From Curtobacterium sp. UNCCL20 (GTDB lineage Bacteria > Actinomycetota > Actinomycetes > Actinomycetales > Microbacteriaceae), in assembly GCF_900101675.1 (NCBI RefSeq), contig NZ_FNKG01000001.1, positions 372,001-436,000 on the forward strand: 64,000 bases of DNA, written 5' to 3'. Shown here one piece after another: positions 26,046-36,420 of the stretch. The notes below the pieces were generated by a model. It ran no database searches, had not been told where the DNA came from, and saw only the letters and a program-made list of their open reading frames with translations. A program made the position numbers and the translations under genes. Each line of letters opens with the position of its first letter. Position 1 is the first letter of the stretch.

Positions 26046-26489
26046 TCAGCCGTTGGCGGCGCGCCCCGCGGCGACCCAGCCCAGCCGCCGGAGCGTCTCG
26101 CGGTTCCGGACCCAGATCATCGGCTGGATGATCACGTTCGGGACGTACGCGCCCGGGCCCTCGACGGGGTTCTCCACGATCGTGACCTTGCAGCCCTTCG
26201 CATGCGGCTCGACCGTCAGCGTGACGCGTGCTTCACCGATCGGCCACCCCTTCGGCTGGATCACCATGCGGCGGGGCGGATCCCACTCGAGCGAGGTGGT
26301 CACGTCGTTGATCACGAACGGCCACGACCCGAACGAGTGGTGCAGGCGCGTGCCGACCTGCGGCCAGCCGGCCTCCTCCTTCCGCATGCGGGAGGCCCCG
26401 ACGACCCAGGTCGTGTAGAGCCAGCCGTCGGCGAGCACGTCGAAGACGGCCTCGGGTGTGGTGTGCAGGATGCGGACGTTCTTCGCCAT
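26046..26489 (-). CDS. SRPBCC-family (START/Bet v1-like) protein
   Basis: The 147-residue protein has the SRPBCC pattern: NVRILHTTPEAVFDVLADGWLY at the start, a SWPFVINDVTTSLEWDPP strand pair and a long C-terminal helix. The fold binds hydrophobic ligands. It starts 2 nt after the stop of the CrtI-like oxidoreductase, with GGAGG inside that gene, so the two are co-translated and may act on a common lipid-like substrate. Confidence 0.8.
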   Translation of the reverse strand: MAKNVRILHTTPEAVFDVLADGWLYTTWVVGASRMRKEEAGWPQVGTRLHHSFGSWPFVINDVTTSLEWDPPRRMVIQPKGWPIGEARVTLTVEPHAKGCKVTIVENPVEGPGAYVPNVIIQPMIWVRNRETLRRLGWVAAGRAANG

Positions 26490-26491
26490 GA

Positions 26492-27937
26492 TCAGTCCTC
26501 CGGTGCGAGTTCGACGTCTTCGGGGAGCCCGAACGTGTGGCGGAGCGCACTCCGGGCAGCGTGCCACCCGGCCATGCCGTGCACACCGGGGCCGGGAGCG
26601 GATGCCTCGGAGCACAGGTACATGCCGCCGCCCATCCGCCACGGGTCCGAGGACAGCACGGGACGCTTCACGAGCTGCCAGAAGCTCGCGGCCCCCGCGG
26701 CGATGTCCCCGCCGACGTAGTTCGGGTTGTACTGGCCCATCTCGACCGCGGTCCGGCTGCTCGACTGCAGGATCGTGTCCCGGAAACCGGGTGCGAACCG
26801 TTCGATCTGGCGGGTGACGGCCTCGGTCTGGTCGATGTCCGAGCCGGCGGGCACGTGCGCGTACGCCCAGAAGACGTGCTTGCCCTTCGGGGCACGGCTC
26901 GGGTCGACGACCGTCGGCTCGGACCCGAGGACGTACGGGCGCTCGGCATGCTGCCCGCGAGCGACCGCCCCCTCGGCCGCGGCGATCTCCTCCCGCGTCC
27001 CGCCGATGTGCACGGTGCCGGCCTTCCGGAGCGCCTCGTTCGTCCACGGCACCGGATCGGACAGCGCGAAGTCGACCTTCGAGGCCGCGTTGCCGAACCG
27101 GAAGCGCCGGAGGGCTCCGCGTCGGGGTGTGGGGATCTGCTTCCCGGCGATCTGGAGCATCCCGGGCACGCTCGTGTCGAACAGGACCGCCTTCGCCGGG
27201 GTGAGGTCGGCGAGCGAGCGGATCTCCCGTCCGGTCTCGATCCGGCCGCCGTGTGCCACGAGATCGGCAGCGAGCGCATCGACGATCGCCTGGCTCCCGC
27301 CGATCGGCACCGGCCACCCACGGCCGTGCGCGTAGGCGCCGAGGGAGAGCGCCGCTGCCGCCGTGGCGAGCGACGGCACGTGCTGGATCGAGTGCGCGGC
27401 GACGCCGGTCAGCATCGCCGGGGCGACGTCACCGCGGAAGCGCAGGTTCCAGGCGCTCGTGCCCTGCTCGAGCGCGCGGAGGCCGAACCGCAGGACGGTC
27501 AACGGGTGTCGCGGAAGGTGCAACAGGGCATCGGTGGCGAAGTCGGCGACCTGGTCGGCGTTCGCGGACAGTGGGCGCATCAGCTGCCGGAAGGCGGGGC
27601 CGTCGATCCCGAGCTCGTCGGCGGTGCGGGCGAGGTCGCGGTAGGCGATGCCCGCGCGCCCGCCGTCGAGCGGGTGGCCGTACTGCACCTCGGGCAGCCG
27701 GAGCTCGATGCGGTCCTCCATCCGGAAGCGTCGGAAGAACTCGGACTGCAGCGCCATCGGGTGCACGGCGGAGCAGACGTCGTGCAGGAAGCCGGGCAGG
27801 GTGAGGGGCGACGTGCGTGCACCGCCGCCGATCGTCTCGCCGCGTTCGACGACCTCGACCGACAGCCCGGCGCGTGCGAGCGTCACCGCTGCGGCGAGTC
27901 CGTTCGGTCCGGCCCCGACGACCACCGCATCCACCAT
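26492..27937 (-). CDS. NAD(P)/FAD-dependent oxidoreductase (phytoene desaturase-like)
   Basis: The 481-residue flavoprotein starts with the FAD loop VVVGAGPNGLAAAVTLARAGLSVEVVE and GGGARTSPLTLPGF, as in CrtI and all-trans-retinol saturase relatives, and ends with the C-terminal FAD motif (GGGMYLCSEASAPGPGVHGMAGWHAA). No carotenoid genes are nearby, so the substrate is unknown. The start lies 7 nt after TAGGCT. Forms a two-gene operon with the SRPBCC gene. Confidence 0.85.
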   Translation of the reverse strand: MVDAVVVGAGPNGLAAAVTLARAGLSVEVVERGETIGGGARTSPLTLPGFLHDVCSAVHPMALQSEFFRRFRMEDRIELRLPEVQYGHPLDGGRAGIAYRDLARTADELGIDGPAFRQLMRPLSANADQVADFATDALLHLPRHPLTVLRFGLRALEQGTSAWNLRFRGDVAPAMLTGVAAHSIQHVPSLATAAAALSLGAYAHGRGWPVPIGGSQAIVDALAADLVAHGGRIETGREIRSLADLTPAKAVLFDTSVPGMLQIAGKQIPTPRRGALRRFRFGNAASKVDFALSDPVPWTNEALRKAGTVHIGGTREEIAAAEGAVARGQHAERPYVLGSEPTVVDPSRAPKGKHVFWAYAHVPAGSDIDQTEAVTRQIERFAPGFRDTILQSSSRTAVEMGQYNPNYVGGDIAAGAASFWQLVKRPVLSSDPWRMGGGMYLCSEASAPGPGVHGMAGWHAARSALRHTFGLPEDVELAPED

Positions 27938-27944
27938 GCCCCCG

Positions 27945-27950
27945 AGCCTA
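27945..27950 (-). promoter_or_regulatory. -10 box of the FAD oxidoreductase gene, leaderless
   Basis: TAGGCT lies 7 nt before the ATG at 27937, in the 40-bp gap after the abi gene stop. Confidence 0.5.
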
Positions 27951-27977
27951 GGGATCCACGACTGCGCGTGGTCTCGG

Positions 27978-28670
27978 TCAGATGACCGAAGCCCCGGTCT
28001 CGACAGCAGCGCGCTTCCGGAGGAGCACCTGGTCGATGCGATGTGCACCGTCGATGAGCGCCGCCGCCTGGGGATCGATGAACCCTGCGATCGCGATGAT
28101 GTCATCGCGGATCAGTTCGAGCGGCGCCGTGTGGATCGGCTCGTGGTGCGCAAGTCGATTCCGGACGCGCCGAACGTCGTCGAGCCTCCGGTGGAGCTGC
28201 TTCCGCCGGACATGCCCGAGTCCGGGGAAGGCATGGACGACGCGCGGCTGCCAGATCGACGTTTCGTAGCTCCACAGCGGATCGCGCGGGACGCCAGCGT
28301 CGGTCAGCCCGACCCACAGTCCGAGGCTCGTCGCCGCGACGACCCGGTCGGGAGCAGGATATGGGTCACCCCGGTCTCGGAGGGTTCGGATGGCGGCGTC
28401 GATGGCCCGGCGTTCACGGACGAGCAGGCGGACTGCGGGTTCGTTCCACCAGTCGTCACGGCGCCCGTGCCTGAGCGCATCGTGCACGGCGTTCCGCAGG
28501 AAGACCTCGAGGCACCCGACGGGCCCCCAGAACGCCGTCGTGAGTTCGATGTTCCATGCGTACAGGCGCACGGCGAGGTCACTCCGGCCCGCGTACCGCT
28601 GCTGGTAGCGCTCGAACCGAGGGGCGCTGACGAGGCGGGGAAGCGACGGCAGCGTGGCTGGGTCGATCAT
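27978..28670 (-). CDS. Abi_2/AbiF-like HEPN-family abortive infection protein
   Basis: The 230-residue protein matches the Abi_2 family: ALRLYxWN-type helix at 34-41 (VRLYAWNIELTTAFWGP), LEVFLRNAVH at 54-63, and the HEPN ribonuclease signature RNRLAHHEPI at 170-179, giving R170-x4-H175. HEPN proteins of this class are RNases in phage defence and toxin-antitoxin systems. The start at 28670 is chosen over 28691 because GGGGGTG lies about 5 nt upstream. Unlike most neighbours it has a leader, which carries a promoter and terminator-like RNA (28697-28748). Target and trigger cannot be read from sequence. Confidence 0.87.
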   Translation of the reverse strand: MIDPATLPSLPRLVSAPRFERYQQRYAGRSDLAVRLYAWNIELTTAFWGPVGCLEVFLRNAVHDALRHGRRDDWWNEPAVRLLVRERRAIDAAIRTLRDRGDPYPAPDRVVAATSLGLWVGLTDAGVPRDPLWSYETSIWQPRVVHAFPGLGHVRRKQLHRRLDDVRRVRNRLAHHEPIHTAPLELIRDDIIAIAGFIDPQAAALIDGAHRIDQVLLRKRAAVETGASVI

Positions 28671-28672
28671 GA

Positions 28673-29890
<1,218 letters not shown>

Positions 29891-29899
29891 CCGCCCGCT

Positions 29900-30427
29900 T
29901 CAGAAGACCAGACCGTAGACGGCGACGTCGACCCGCACCGGCCCGAGCGGCATCGCGCTCCGCAGGGTCCCCTCGTCCGTGAAGCCGAGCCGTTCGGCGA
30001 GTCCACGACTCCGCGCGTTGTCCACCGCCGTCCGGAGCTCGACCCGTGCCGCGCCCCGCGCCCGGGCGGCCCCGATGAGGACGGTGGCTGCGCGGCGGAC
30101 GGCTCCACGTCCCTCCAGGCCCGCGTCCACCCAGTAGCCGAGTGATGCCTGCCCGAGGTAGGGGTCGAAGGCGAGTGAGGCGGCGCCGACGATGCGGTCG
30201 TCCAAGCGGATGACGCAGGGGAGCGCACGGTCCATCGCGTACTGGCCGAGCAGGTGCTCGGTGTGCAGGACCGCGTCCTCCAGGGTCTGTGGTCGCCAGG
30301 CCCAGGGTTCGGCGGCCCGCAGCCGGTCGAGGTTCGCCAGCACCAGCTCGTGCAGGGGCCGGACGGTGGACAGGTCCCGCAGCGTCAGCGTGTACCCGTC
30401 CCCGAGGTCCCGCCCGAACGCCGCCAC
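29900..30427 (-). CDS. GNAT acetyltransferase (RimJ/RimL-like)
   Basis: The 175-residue protein has the GNAT core: LTLRDLSTVRPLHELV, then a strand with ASLGYWVDAGLEGRGAVRRAA for acetyl-CoA binding, then VELRTAVDNARSRGLAERLGFTDEGTLR. It probably acetylates a protein N-terminus or a small amine. The GTG at 30427 is preferred over 30445 because TAGGGT lies 7 nt upstream. Confidence 0.85.
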   Translation of the reverse strand: MAAFGRDLGDGYTLTLRDLSTVRPLHELVLANLDRLRAAEPWAWRPQTLEDAVLHTEHLLGQYAMDRALPCVIRLDDRIVGAASLAFDPYLGQASLGYWVDAGLEGRGAVRRAATVLIGAARARGAARVELRTAVDNARSRGLAERLGFTDEGTLRSAMPLGPVRVDVAVYGLVF

Positions 30428-30434
30428 GGACCCG

Positions 30435-30440
30435 ACCCTA
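30435..30440 (-). promoter_or_regulatory. -10 box of the GNAT gene, leaderless
   Basis: TAGGGT lies 7 nt before the GTG at 30427 and just after the terminator hairpin of the upstream ABC operon. Confidence 0.45.
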
Positions 30441-30448
30441 TGCACGCC

Positions 30449-30481
30449 GAACGCCCCCGTCCGCTGTGGACGGGGGCGTTC
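30449..30481. terminator. Hairpin terminator of the ABC exporter operon
   Basis: A 14-bp perfect stem (left arm GAACGCCCCCGTCC) with a 5-nt loop lies 40 bp after the permease stop. Confidence 0.75.
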
Positions 30482-30520
30482 GCGCGAACGGGATCACGGC
30501 CGGCAGCGCGACCGGTCCGG

Positions 30521-31798
30521 CTACTCGTACCGCAGCGCCTCGATCGGGTTCTGCCGGGCCGCCCGACGTGCGGGCAGCGTCCCGGCGAGGAACGCGATGA
30601 ACATCACCACGAGGATGATCGTGATGACCGAGGACGGCGCGAACTGCATGATCTGCAGGCCCGGCAGGTCCTTCAGCACGGTGCCGGCCAGGACGTTCGA
30701 GATCCCGGTGCCGAGCAGGATCGCCACCCCGGCGCCGATCGCACTGCCGAGGAAGCCGATGAACACGGCCTCGAGCGAGAACAGCGTGTAGACCTTGCCG
30801 CCGCCCATGCCCATCGCCTTCATCAGACCGATCTCGCGGGTGCGCTCCTGCACGCTCATGAGCAGGGTGTTGATGATGCCGAACCCGGCGGCGATGAGCG
30901 CGATCACCGCGAAGGCGTTGAGGACGCCGACGATGCCGCTGATGACGGTCTGGAACTGGCCGAGCTGGTCCTGGATCGTCTGGCCCGTGTAGCCGTCCTT
31001 CGACAGGGCGCTCTTGACGGTCGAGGCCGAGGCGCCGTCGCTGAGCGTGCCCGTGGCGCTGGCGTACGAGGTGGCGATCGAGGCGGGCTTGCCGGTCTCC
31101 TGCGCCGTCTGCATGGCGTCGGTGAGCGCCGCGTTCGCGCCCGCACCCCCGCCGAACAGGGACTCGTTCTGCACGCCGGCCACCGTGGCGGTCAGGGTGT
31201 GCTCCTTGCCCTGGTAGTCGTCGACGGCGAGCGTGAGCTCCTTGCCGACGGCCGACTTCGCACTGCCGAGCCCGAGGTTCTTCAGGTAGTTCGTCGGCAG
31301 CAGCACCTGGTTGCCGGCGGAGGACGAGTCGTCCAGCTGCTTGCCCGCGGCCAGGTCGGCGTCGAGTTCACCGGCGTTCGCGGCGACGTCGACGACGTAC
31401 TTGCCCTCGCTGCCGTACTCGACCCACTTCGTGCTGAGGGCCACGGCCGGTCGGACGTCCTTGATCCCGGAGACGTCCTTGATCTTGTCGACGTCGGACT
31501 GGGACAGGTAGGCGAAGGACGCCGGGCCGCGGTTGACGCTCTGGCTGGACTCGTCGGGGTCGTACTTCGCCGGACCGCTGTCGGTCGAGGACTCGACGGT
31601 CTTCGTGATCGTCAGGGATCCGGTGTCGCCGATGGAGGCGACCTGGGTGTCGATGTAGTTCGAGACGCCCGTGCCGATGGCCGAGGTCAGCGTGATCGTG
31701 AACGCGCCGATGAAGATCGCGATGACGGTGAGGGTGGTGCGGAGCTTCGACCGGAAGGTGTTCGCCACCGCGGTCCGGAGCAGGTCGACGAAGTTCAT
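30521..31798 (-). CDS. MacB/FtsX-type ABC transporter permease
   Basis: The 425-residue permease has one N-terminal helix (TLTVIAIFIGAFTITLTSAIG), a periplasm-facing MacB-type core domain of about 230 residues and three C-terminal helices with the FtsX segment SVQERTREIGLMKAMG. It ends ARRAARQNPIEALRYE, typical of LolC/MacB families. It overlaps the ATPase gene by 4 nt. Likely exports a peptide, drug or lipoprotein-like substrate. Confidence 0.9.
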   Translation of the reverse strand: MNFVDLLRTAVANTFRSKLRTTLTVIAIFIGAFTITLTSAIGTGVSNYIDTQVASIGDTGSLTITKTVESSTDSGPAKYDPDESSQSVNRGPASFAYLSQSDVDKIKDVSGIKDVRPAVALSTKWVEYGSEGKYVVDVAANAGELDADLAAGKQLDDSSSAGNQVLLPTNYLKNLGLGSAKSAVGKELTLAVDDYQGKEHTLTATVAGVQNESLFGGGAGANAALTDAMQTAQETGKPASIATSYASATGTLSDGASASTVKSALSKDGYTGQTIQDQLGQFQTVISGIVGVLNAFAVIALIAAGFGIINTLLMSVQERTREIGLMKAMGMGGGKVYTLFSLEAVFIGFLGSAIGAGVAILLGTGISNVLAGTVLKDLPGLQIMQFAPSSVITIILVVMFIAFLAGTLPARRAARQNPIEALRYE

Positions 31799-32523
31799 GC
31801 GGAGTGCCTTCCGTGTGCGGCAGCGTCGCCGGGGGCTTCCGCGGACGTGTCGACGATGAGCCCGTCGCGGACGTTCACGCGCCGGTCGCACCGCTCGGCG
31901 AGTTCCTCGTCGTGGGTGACCACGACGAGCGTGATCCCGCGCTCGCGCTGCAGCCCGAACAGCAGGTCCTCGACCACCTCACCGGTGTTCGTGTCGAGGT
32001 TGCCGGTGGGCTCGTCGGCGAAGATGACGCTGGGCTCCCCGACGAGCGCGCGGGCGATGACCACGCGCTGCTTCTGCCCGCCGGACAGGTCGTTCGCGTC
32101 GTTCTTCGCCTTGTCGGCCAAGCCGAGGGCGTCGAGGGCAGCCATGCCCCGGCGCTTCCGCTCGGCACCGGTGACGCCGGCGATCTTCAGCGGCAGCACG
32201 ACGTTGTCGAGCACGGACGTCTTCGGCGTGAGGAAGAACTGCTGGAACACGAAGCCGAAGGTGCTGTTCCGCGTGCGGTTCACCTGCTTCGCGCTGAGCG
32301 TCGCCGCGTCGGTGCCGTCGAGGAGGATCTGCCCCGACGACGGCTTGTCGAGCAGGGCGAGCAGGTGCATCAGGGTGGACTTGCCGGAGCCGGACTTGCC
32401 GACGATCGCGAGGCTCTCGCCCTGGTTCACCTGCAGGGACACCCCCTTGAGCGCGTCGAACCGCGTTGCGCCGCGGCCGTAGGTCCTCGCGAGGCCACGA
32501 GCCTCGAGCACGGGAGTGGTCAT
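31795..32523 (-). CDS. MacB/LolD-type ABC transporter ATPase
   Basis: The 242-residue ATPase has Walker A GKSGSGKST, signature LSGGQKQR, Walker B VIFADEPTGNLD and the switch His in VVVTHDEELA. It powers the permease coded by the overlapping downstream gene. The start is placed by TACGGT 6 nt upstream. It diverges from a TetR regulator 80 bp away, which probably represses this exporter. Confidence 0.92.
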   Translation of the reverse strand: MTTPVLEARGLARTYGRGATRFDALKGVSLQVNQGESLAIVGKSGSGKSTLMHLLALLDKPSSGQILLDGTDAATLSAKQVNRTRNSTFGFVFQQFFLTPKTSVLDNVVLPLKIAGVTGAERKRRGMAALDALGLADKAKNDANDLSGGQKQRVVIARALVGEPSVIFADEPTGNLDTNTGEVVEDLLFGLQRERGITLVVVTHDEELAERCDRRVNVRDGLIVDTSAEAPGDAAAHGRHSA

Positions 32524-32529
32524 GCGCCA

Positions 32530-32535
32530 ACCGTA
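32530..32535 (-). promoter_or_regulatory. -10 box of the ABC exporter operon, leaderless
   Basis: TACGGT lies 6 nt before the ATG at 32523. Confidence 0.5.
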
Positions 32536-32552
32536 CTGTCCGCTGCACGACT

Positions 32553-32562
32553 GCAAGTTTGC
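32553..32562. promoter_or_regulatory. Putative TetR operator
   Basis: GCAAGTTTGC (arms GCAA/TTGC) followed by a further TTTGC sits midway between the two divergent starts. It is a candidate operator for the TetR protein. Confidence 0.35.
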
Positions 32563-32591
32563 GTTTGCTGTAAGAGCTGTGACGTTCGGGT

Positions 32592-32597
32592 TACAGT
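32592..32597 (+). promoter_or_regulatory. -10 box of the tetR gene, leaderless
   Basis: TACAGT lies 6 nt before the ATG at 32604. Confidence 0.5.
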
Positions 32598-32603
32598 CAG
32601 CCC

Positions 32604-33233
32604 ATGCACGACACCGCGCCCGCCTCCGAGATGGGCCTCCGCGACCGCAAGCGCATCGAGACCCGGCACCGCATCGCCGAGGCTGCACGGTCACTCGCGC
32701 TCGAACAGGACATCGACCACACCACGATCGAGCAGATCGCCGCGCGTGCCGAGGTGTCCCCGCGGACGTTCTTCAACTACTTCGAGAGCAAGGAGGACGC
32801 GGTCCTCGGGCACACGGAGCTCGACCTCACCCCGGAGGCGCTCGACGCGCACCTGGCGGCCGTCGCGGGGGAGCCGGCAGCGCAGGCCGTGGTCGACCTG
32901 TCGTTCCTGGTGTTCGGTGCCTCGTTCGGCGACGAGCACGAGCGGCTCGCCCGGAAGGAGGTCATCGTGCGCTTCCCGCAGCTGATGCGGCGGCAGGTGT
33001 CCCGGATGACGACGGTCGCCGAGGCGATGACCGGCGCGGTGCGCACGATCCTCGAGCGGGACCCGGCCTGGGGGCCGGAGGCGGCGACGCCGCAGGCGGC
33101 GGAGATGCTGCTCGGCATGTGCATGACCGGACTCCGCAGTTCGGCCCGGCAGGACGGGACCGACCCGGAGGCCCTCCGCGCGCAGGTGGTCGCGACGATC
33201 CGCGACACCGCGGCCCGGATCACGGCCCGGTGA
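32604..33233 (+). CDS. TetR-family regulator, divergent from the ABC exporter
   Basis: The 209-residue protein has the TetR helix-turn-helix TTIEQIAARAEVSPRTFFNYFESKEDAVL near residues 39-68 and a helical ligand domain. Its divergent position next to the MacB-type exporter suggests it represses that operon and itself. Ligand unknown. Confidence 0.9.
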   Translation: MHDTAPASEMGLRDRKRIETRHRIAEAARSLALEQDIDHTTIEQIAARAEVSPRTFFNYFESKEDAVLGHTELDLTPEALDAHLAAVAGEPAAQAVVDLSFLVFGASFGDEHERLARKEVIVRFPQLMRRQVSRMTTVAEAMTGAVRTILERDPAWGPEAATPQAAEMLLGMCMTGLRSSARQDGTDPEALRAQVVATIRDTAARITAR

Positions 33234-33277
33234 CGGACTGGAGGCGCGGTGCCAGCCGACACCGCGCCTCCAGTCCG
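33234..33277. terminator. Palindrome, GGAGGCGCG family copy 2
   Basis: An 18-bp perfect stem (CGGACTGGAGGCGCGGTG) with an 8-nt loop begins right after the tetR stop and faces the converging osmoprotectant operon. Confidence 0.85.
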
Positions 33278-33338
33278 ACGTGTCCCCACGTCGAGAGCCG
33301 ACACGGATCCTGCGGACCGTCGCGGCTCGTGATGACCG

Positions 33339-34397
33339 TCAGGGCTTCGTGATGAAGCCCTCCTTGACCATCCAGTCGAAGGCGACGTCCGCCGGCTCCC
33401 GGCCCTCGACGTCCACCTGCTTGTTCAGCTCCTGCAGCACCGGATCGGTGAGCTTCGGCGAGATCTGGTCGTAGATCCCCTTGAGCTGCGGGTACTCCCG
33501 CAGGGTCGCCGAGTCGAGCACGGGCGCGACGTTGTAGGCCGGGAAGAAGCCCTTGTCGTCGTCCAGCACGGTCAGGCCGAGCGACTTGATGCGGCCGTCC
33601 GTGGTGAACACCTCACCGAAGTTGCACTTGCCGCGGTCGGTGGCCGTGTAGACCGTTCCGGTGTCGAGGATGCTGACGTTGCCGCTCGGGACGCCGTTCG
33701 GACCCGAACTGCCGAGCTCGAGGCCGTACTTCTTGAGCATCGGCTTGAAGCCGTCGGCACGCGAGTTGAACTCCGACTCCACGCAGAACGTGCGCTGGTC
33801 GACCGGCAGCTTGGTGATGTCGGAGAGTGTCTTGACGTCCCCGAGTTCCTTGACGGCCTCGTTGCGGACGGCGAACGCGTAGGTGTTGTTCATCGGCGCG
33901 GGCCGGAGCCAGGTGAGCCCGTTGCCGGCGTCCTCCTTGCGCACCGCCTGCCACTGCTCGGTCTTGTCCGGGATGCCCTCGGTGTGGCCCATGTAGGTGA
34001 GCCACGCGGTGCCGGTGTACTCGTACGTCATGTCCGCGTCGTGGCTCGTCATGAGCTCGCGGACGGCGACACTGCCCGGCACGTTCGTCTCGTCCGTGAC
34101 GTCGAACCCGGCGGCCTTCGCTGCGAGCACCGCGATCTTGCCGAGGACGAGCTGCTCGGTGAAGTTCTTCGAGGTGACGGTGATGTGCGCGCCGTCGGGC
34201 AGGTCGTCGATCGTGCGGATCGATCCGGGGCCGGCGGCGGGGACGAACGACGTCGCGGGCTGCAGACCGCAGCCGGCGAGCACGAGGGCGGTGGCCCCGG
34301 CGACGACGACGGCGGCACCGCGACGGACGGCACGAGCGCGGCGGGCGCTGCCGGTGGTACGGGTGCGGCTGGCGCTGCGGGTGCTGCGGCGGGTCAT
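33339..34397 (-). CDS. Osmoprotectant ABC transporter substrate-binding lipoprotein (OpuC/ProX type)
   Basis: The 352-residue protein has an Arg-rich signal with lipobox LVLAGC (Cys43) and the OpuAC/QAT fold: ITVTSKNFTEQLVLGKIAVLAA, DMTYEYTGTAWL and a hinge with FCVESEFNSRADGFKPML. It should bind glycine betaine, choline or proline betaine. Last gene of a four-gene operon, overlapping the permease by 4 nt. Confidence 0.9.
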   Translation of the reverse strand: MTRRSTRSASRTRTTGSARRARAVRRGAAVVVAGATALVLAGCGLQPATSFVPAAGPGSIRTIDDLPDGAHITVTSKNFTEQLVLGKIAVLAAKAAGFDVTDETNVPGSVAVRELMTSHDADMTYEYTGTAWLTYMGHTEGIPDKTEQWQAVRKEDAGNGLTWLRPAPMNNTYAFAVRNEAVKELGDVKTLSDITKLPVDQRTFCVESEFNSRADGFKPMLKKYGLELGSSGPNGVPSGNVSILDTGTVYTATDRGKCNFGEVFTTDGRIKSLGLTVLDDDKGFFPAYNVAPVLDSATLREYPQLKGIYDQISPKLTDPVLQELNKQVDVEGREPADVAFDWMVKEGFITKP

Positions 34398-35155
34398 CGG
34401 AGTCCCTTCGGTCGTGCGACGGTCTCGACCACGCGGCCGATCCAGTCGATGGACAGGGCGAGGAGCGCCACGAGCAGCGCCCCGGCGACGAGCACCTTCG
34501 GCAGGAACAGGTTCACGCCGGTGGTGATGAGGAGGCCGAGGCCACCCGCCCCGACGAACGTCGCCAGGCTGGCGGTGCCGACGAGCAGCACGAGCGCGGT
34601 CCGGATGCCCGAGAGCATCACCGGCACGGCCAGTGGCAGCTCCACCCGCATCAGGACGCTGAACGCGCTCATGCCCATGCCCCGACCGGCCTCCACGAGC
34701 CGCGAGTCGACGCTCTGCACGCCGATCATCGTGTTCCGGAGCACCGGCAGGATCGCGTACAGCACCAGGGCGACGACGGCCGACCACGAGTTGAGGCCGA
34801 GCCACGCCGCCAGCAGCACGATGAGGCCGACCGCCGGGGCGGCCTGCCCGAAGTTCGCCACGGCGAGGACGTAGACGCTCGCCCGCCGGAGCGGCCCGCG
34901 GGTGAGCAGGATGCCGAGCGGGATGCCGATCACGAGCACCAGGACCGTCGCCTCGAGCGTCAGGACCAGGTGCTGCCCGGTGAGCGCGAGGATGTCGCTC
35001 GGGTTGAGCGTCGTCCGTTCGGTCGGGGTGAGGTCCGCGGTCGCCAGCCAGATCGCGAACCCGGCGAGCACCACGAGGATGGCGATCGGTTGGATCAGCA
35101 GTCCCTTCCAGGAGGTGCTGGCACCGGTGGCGGGACCGGCGGCGACTGCGCTCAC
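34394..35155 (-). CDS. Osmoprotectant ABC transporter permease
   Basis: The 253-residue permease has five or six helices and the conserved loop VEAGRGMGMSAFSVLMRVELPLAVPVMLSGIRTA. The GTG start overlaps the ATPase stop by 4 nt. It forms the channel together with the permease at the head of the operon. Confidence 0.9.
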   Translation of the reverse strand: MSAVAAGPATGASTSWKGLLIQPIAILVVLAGFAIWLATADLTPTERTTLNPSDILALTGQHLVLTLEATVLVLVIGIPLGILLTRGPLRRASVYVLAVANFGQAAPAVGLIVLLAAWLGLNSWSAVVALVLYAILPVLRNTMIGVQSVDSRLVEAGRGMGMSAFSVLMRVELPLAVPVMLSGIRTALVLLVGTASLATFVGAGGLGLLITTGVNLFLPKVLVAGALLVALLALSIDWIGRVVETVARPKGLR

Positions 35156-36420
35156 AGTTCCTCCCCGGTGGGCATCGACACCGGCGACGACGGCAGCGTC
35201 TCGATCGGGTTCGTGTTCGTGCCGACCGGCGTGTACGCCTGGTCGGACGCGGCCTCGGCACGCGACCGCGTGATCGCCTCCATCACCGTCTCGACCGTGA
35301 TGACCCCGCGGAACGCGTCACGGCGACCCGTGACCAGCGCGGCACCGGCACTCGACACGAGCATCGTGTCGAGCGCGTCGTTCAGGGTCGCGGCCTCACC
35401 GACGACGGGCAGGTCGGGGTCGACACCGTCCGGGATGCGGGTGAGACGCTCGAGCTGCCGGCGCGACGGCCAGCCGGTGGGGCGCTGCCGCTGGTCGACG
35501 ACGACGGCGTGCTGGTGCCCACCGGCCTCGTTCATCCGCTGCAGGACGGCCGTGACCTCCTCGCCGGGAGAGCAGGTCACCGCGGAGACGACCTCGACGT
35601 CGCGCACCCGGTTCAGCGTGAGCTGCTTGAGGCCCGCGCCGGACCCGATGAAGTTCTCGACGAACTCGTTCGCCGGCTCGGCCAGGATCCGCTCCGGGGT
35701 GTCGTACTGCACGATGTGCGCACCCTCGGTGAAGATCACGATCCAGTCGCCGAGCTTGACGGCCTCGTCGAAGTCGTGCGTGACGATGACGATCGTCTTG
35801 TGCAGCTCCTCCTGGATCCGGAGGAGCTCGTCCTGCAGCCGCTGCCGGGTGATCGGGTCGACCGCGCCGAAGGGCTCGTCCATGAGCAGGACGGGCGGGT
35901 CCGCGGCGAGCGCCCGGGCGACGCCGACGCGCTGCTGCTGGCCGCCGGAGAGCTCGCGGGGGAAGCGGTCGCGGTAGGTGTCCGGGTCGAGCGAGACCAG
36001 GTCGAGCAGTTCGTCGACGCGCGCGGCGATCTTGTCCTTCGACCAGCCGAGCATCTTCGGGACGATCGCGATGTTCGCCGCGACGGTCATGTGCGGGAAG
36101 AGCCCGCCGGCCTGGATGACGTAGCCCATCCGGCGGCGCAGCTCGTCGCCGTCGATGCCGGTCACGTCGTCGTCACCGACCACGATGCGCCCCTGGGTGG
36201 GCTCGATCAGGCGGTTGATCATCTTCAGCGTGGTCGTCTTGCCGCAGCCCGAGGGGCCGACGAGCATGACGATCTTGCCGGCCGGGATCTCGAGCGTGAT
36301 GCCGTCCACCGCGGGCTTCGTCTGCCCGGGGTACCGCTTGGTGACCTCGTCGAGCAGGATGCTGCGGCCGGTGACGTCCCCGTCGGGGGCGGTGGTGGTG
36401 GCGGAGTCAGTGCTGGACAC
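35152..36420 (-). CDS. Osmoprotectant ABC transporter ATPase with CBS domains (OpuCA/ProV-like)
   Basis: The 422-residue ATPase has Walker A GPSGCGKTT, signature LSGGQQQR and Walker B VLLMDEPFGAVD. After residue about 270 it carries a CBS pair (two VVDQRQRPTGW/GVITVETVMEAIT-like units), which in OpuA-type transporters sense ionic strength or nucleotides. The GTG start overlaps the upstream permease end by 14 nt. Confidence 0.92.
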   Translation of the reverse strand: MSSTDSATTTAPDGDVTGRSILLDEVTKRYPGQTKPAVDGITLEIPAGKIVMLVGPSGCGKTTTLKMINRLIEPTQGRIVVGDDDVTGIDGDELRRRMGYVIQAGGLFPHMTVAANIAIVPKMLGWSKDKIAARVDELLDLVSLDPDTYRDRFPRELSGGQQQRVGVARALAADPPVLLMDEPFGAVDPITRQRLQDELLRIQEELHKTIVIVTHDFDEAVKLGDWIVIFTEGAHIVQYDTPERILAEPANEFVENFIGSGAGLKQLTLNRVRDVEVVSAVTCSPGEEVTAVLQRMNEAGGHQHAVVVDQRQRPTGWPSRRQLERLTRIPDGVDPDLPVVGEAATLNDALDTMLVSSAGAALVTGRRDAFRGVITVETVMEAITRSRAEAASDQAYTPVGTNTNPIETLPSSPVSMPTGEEL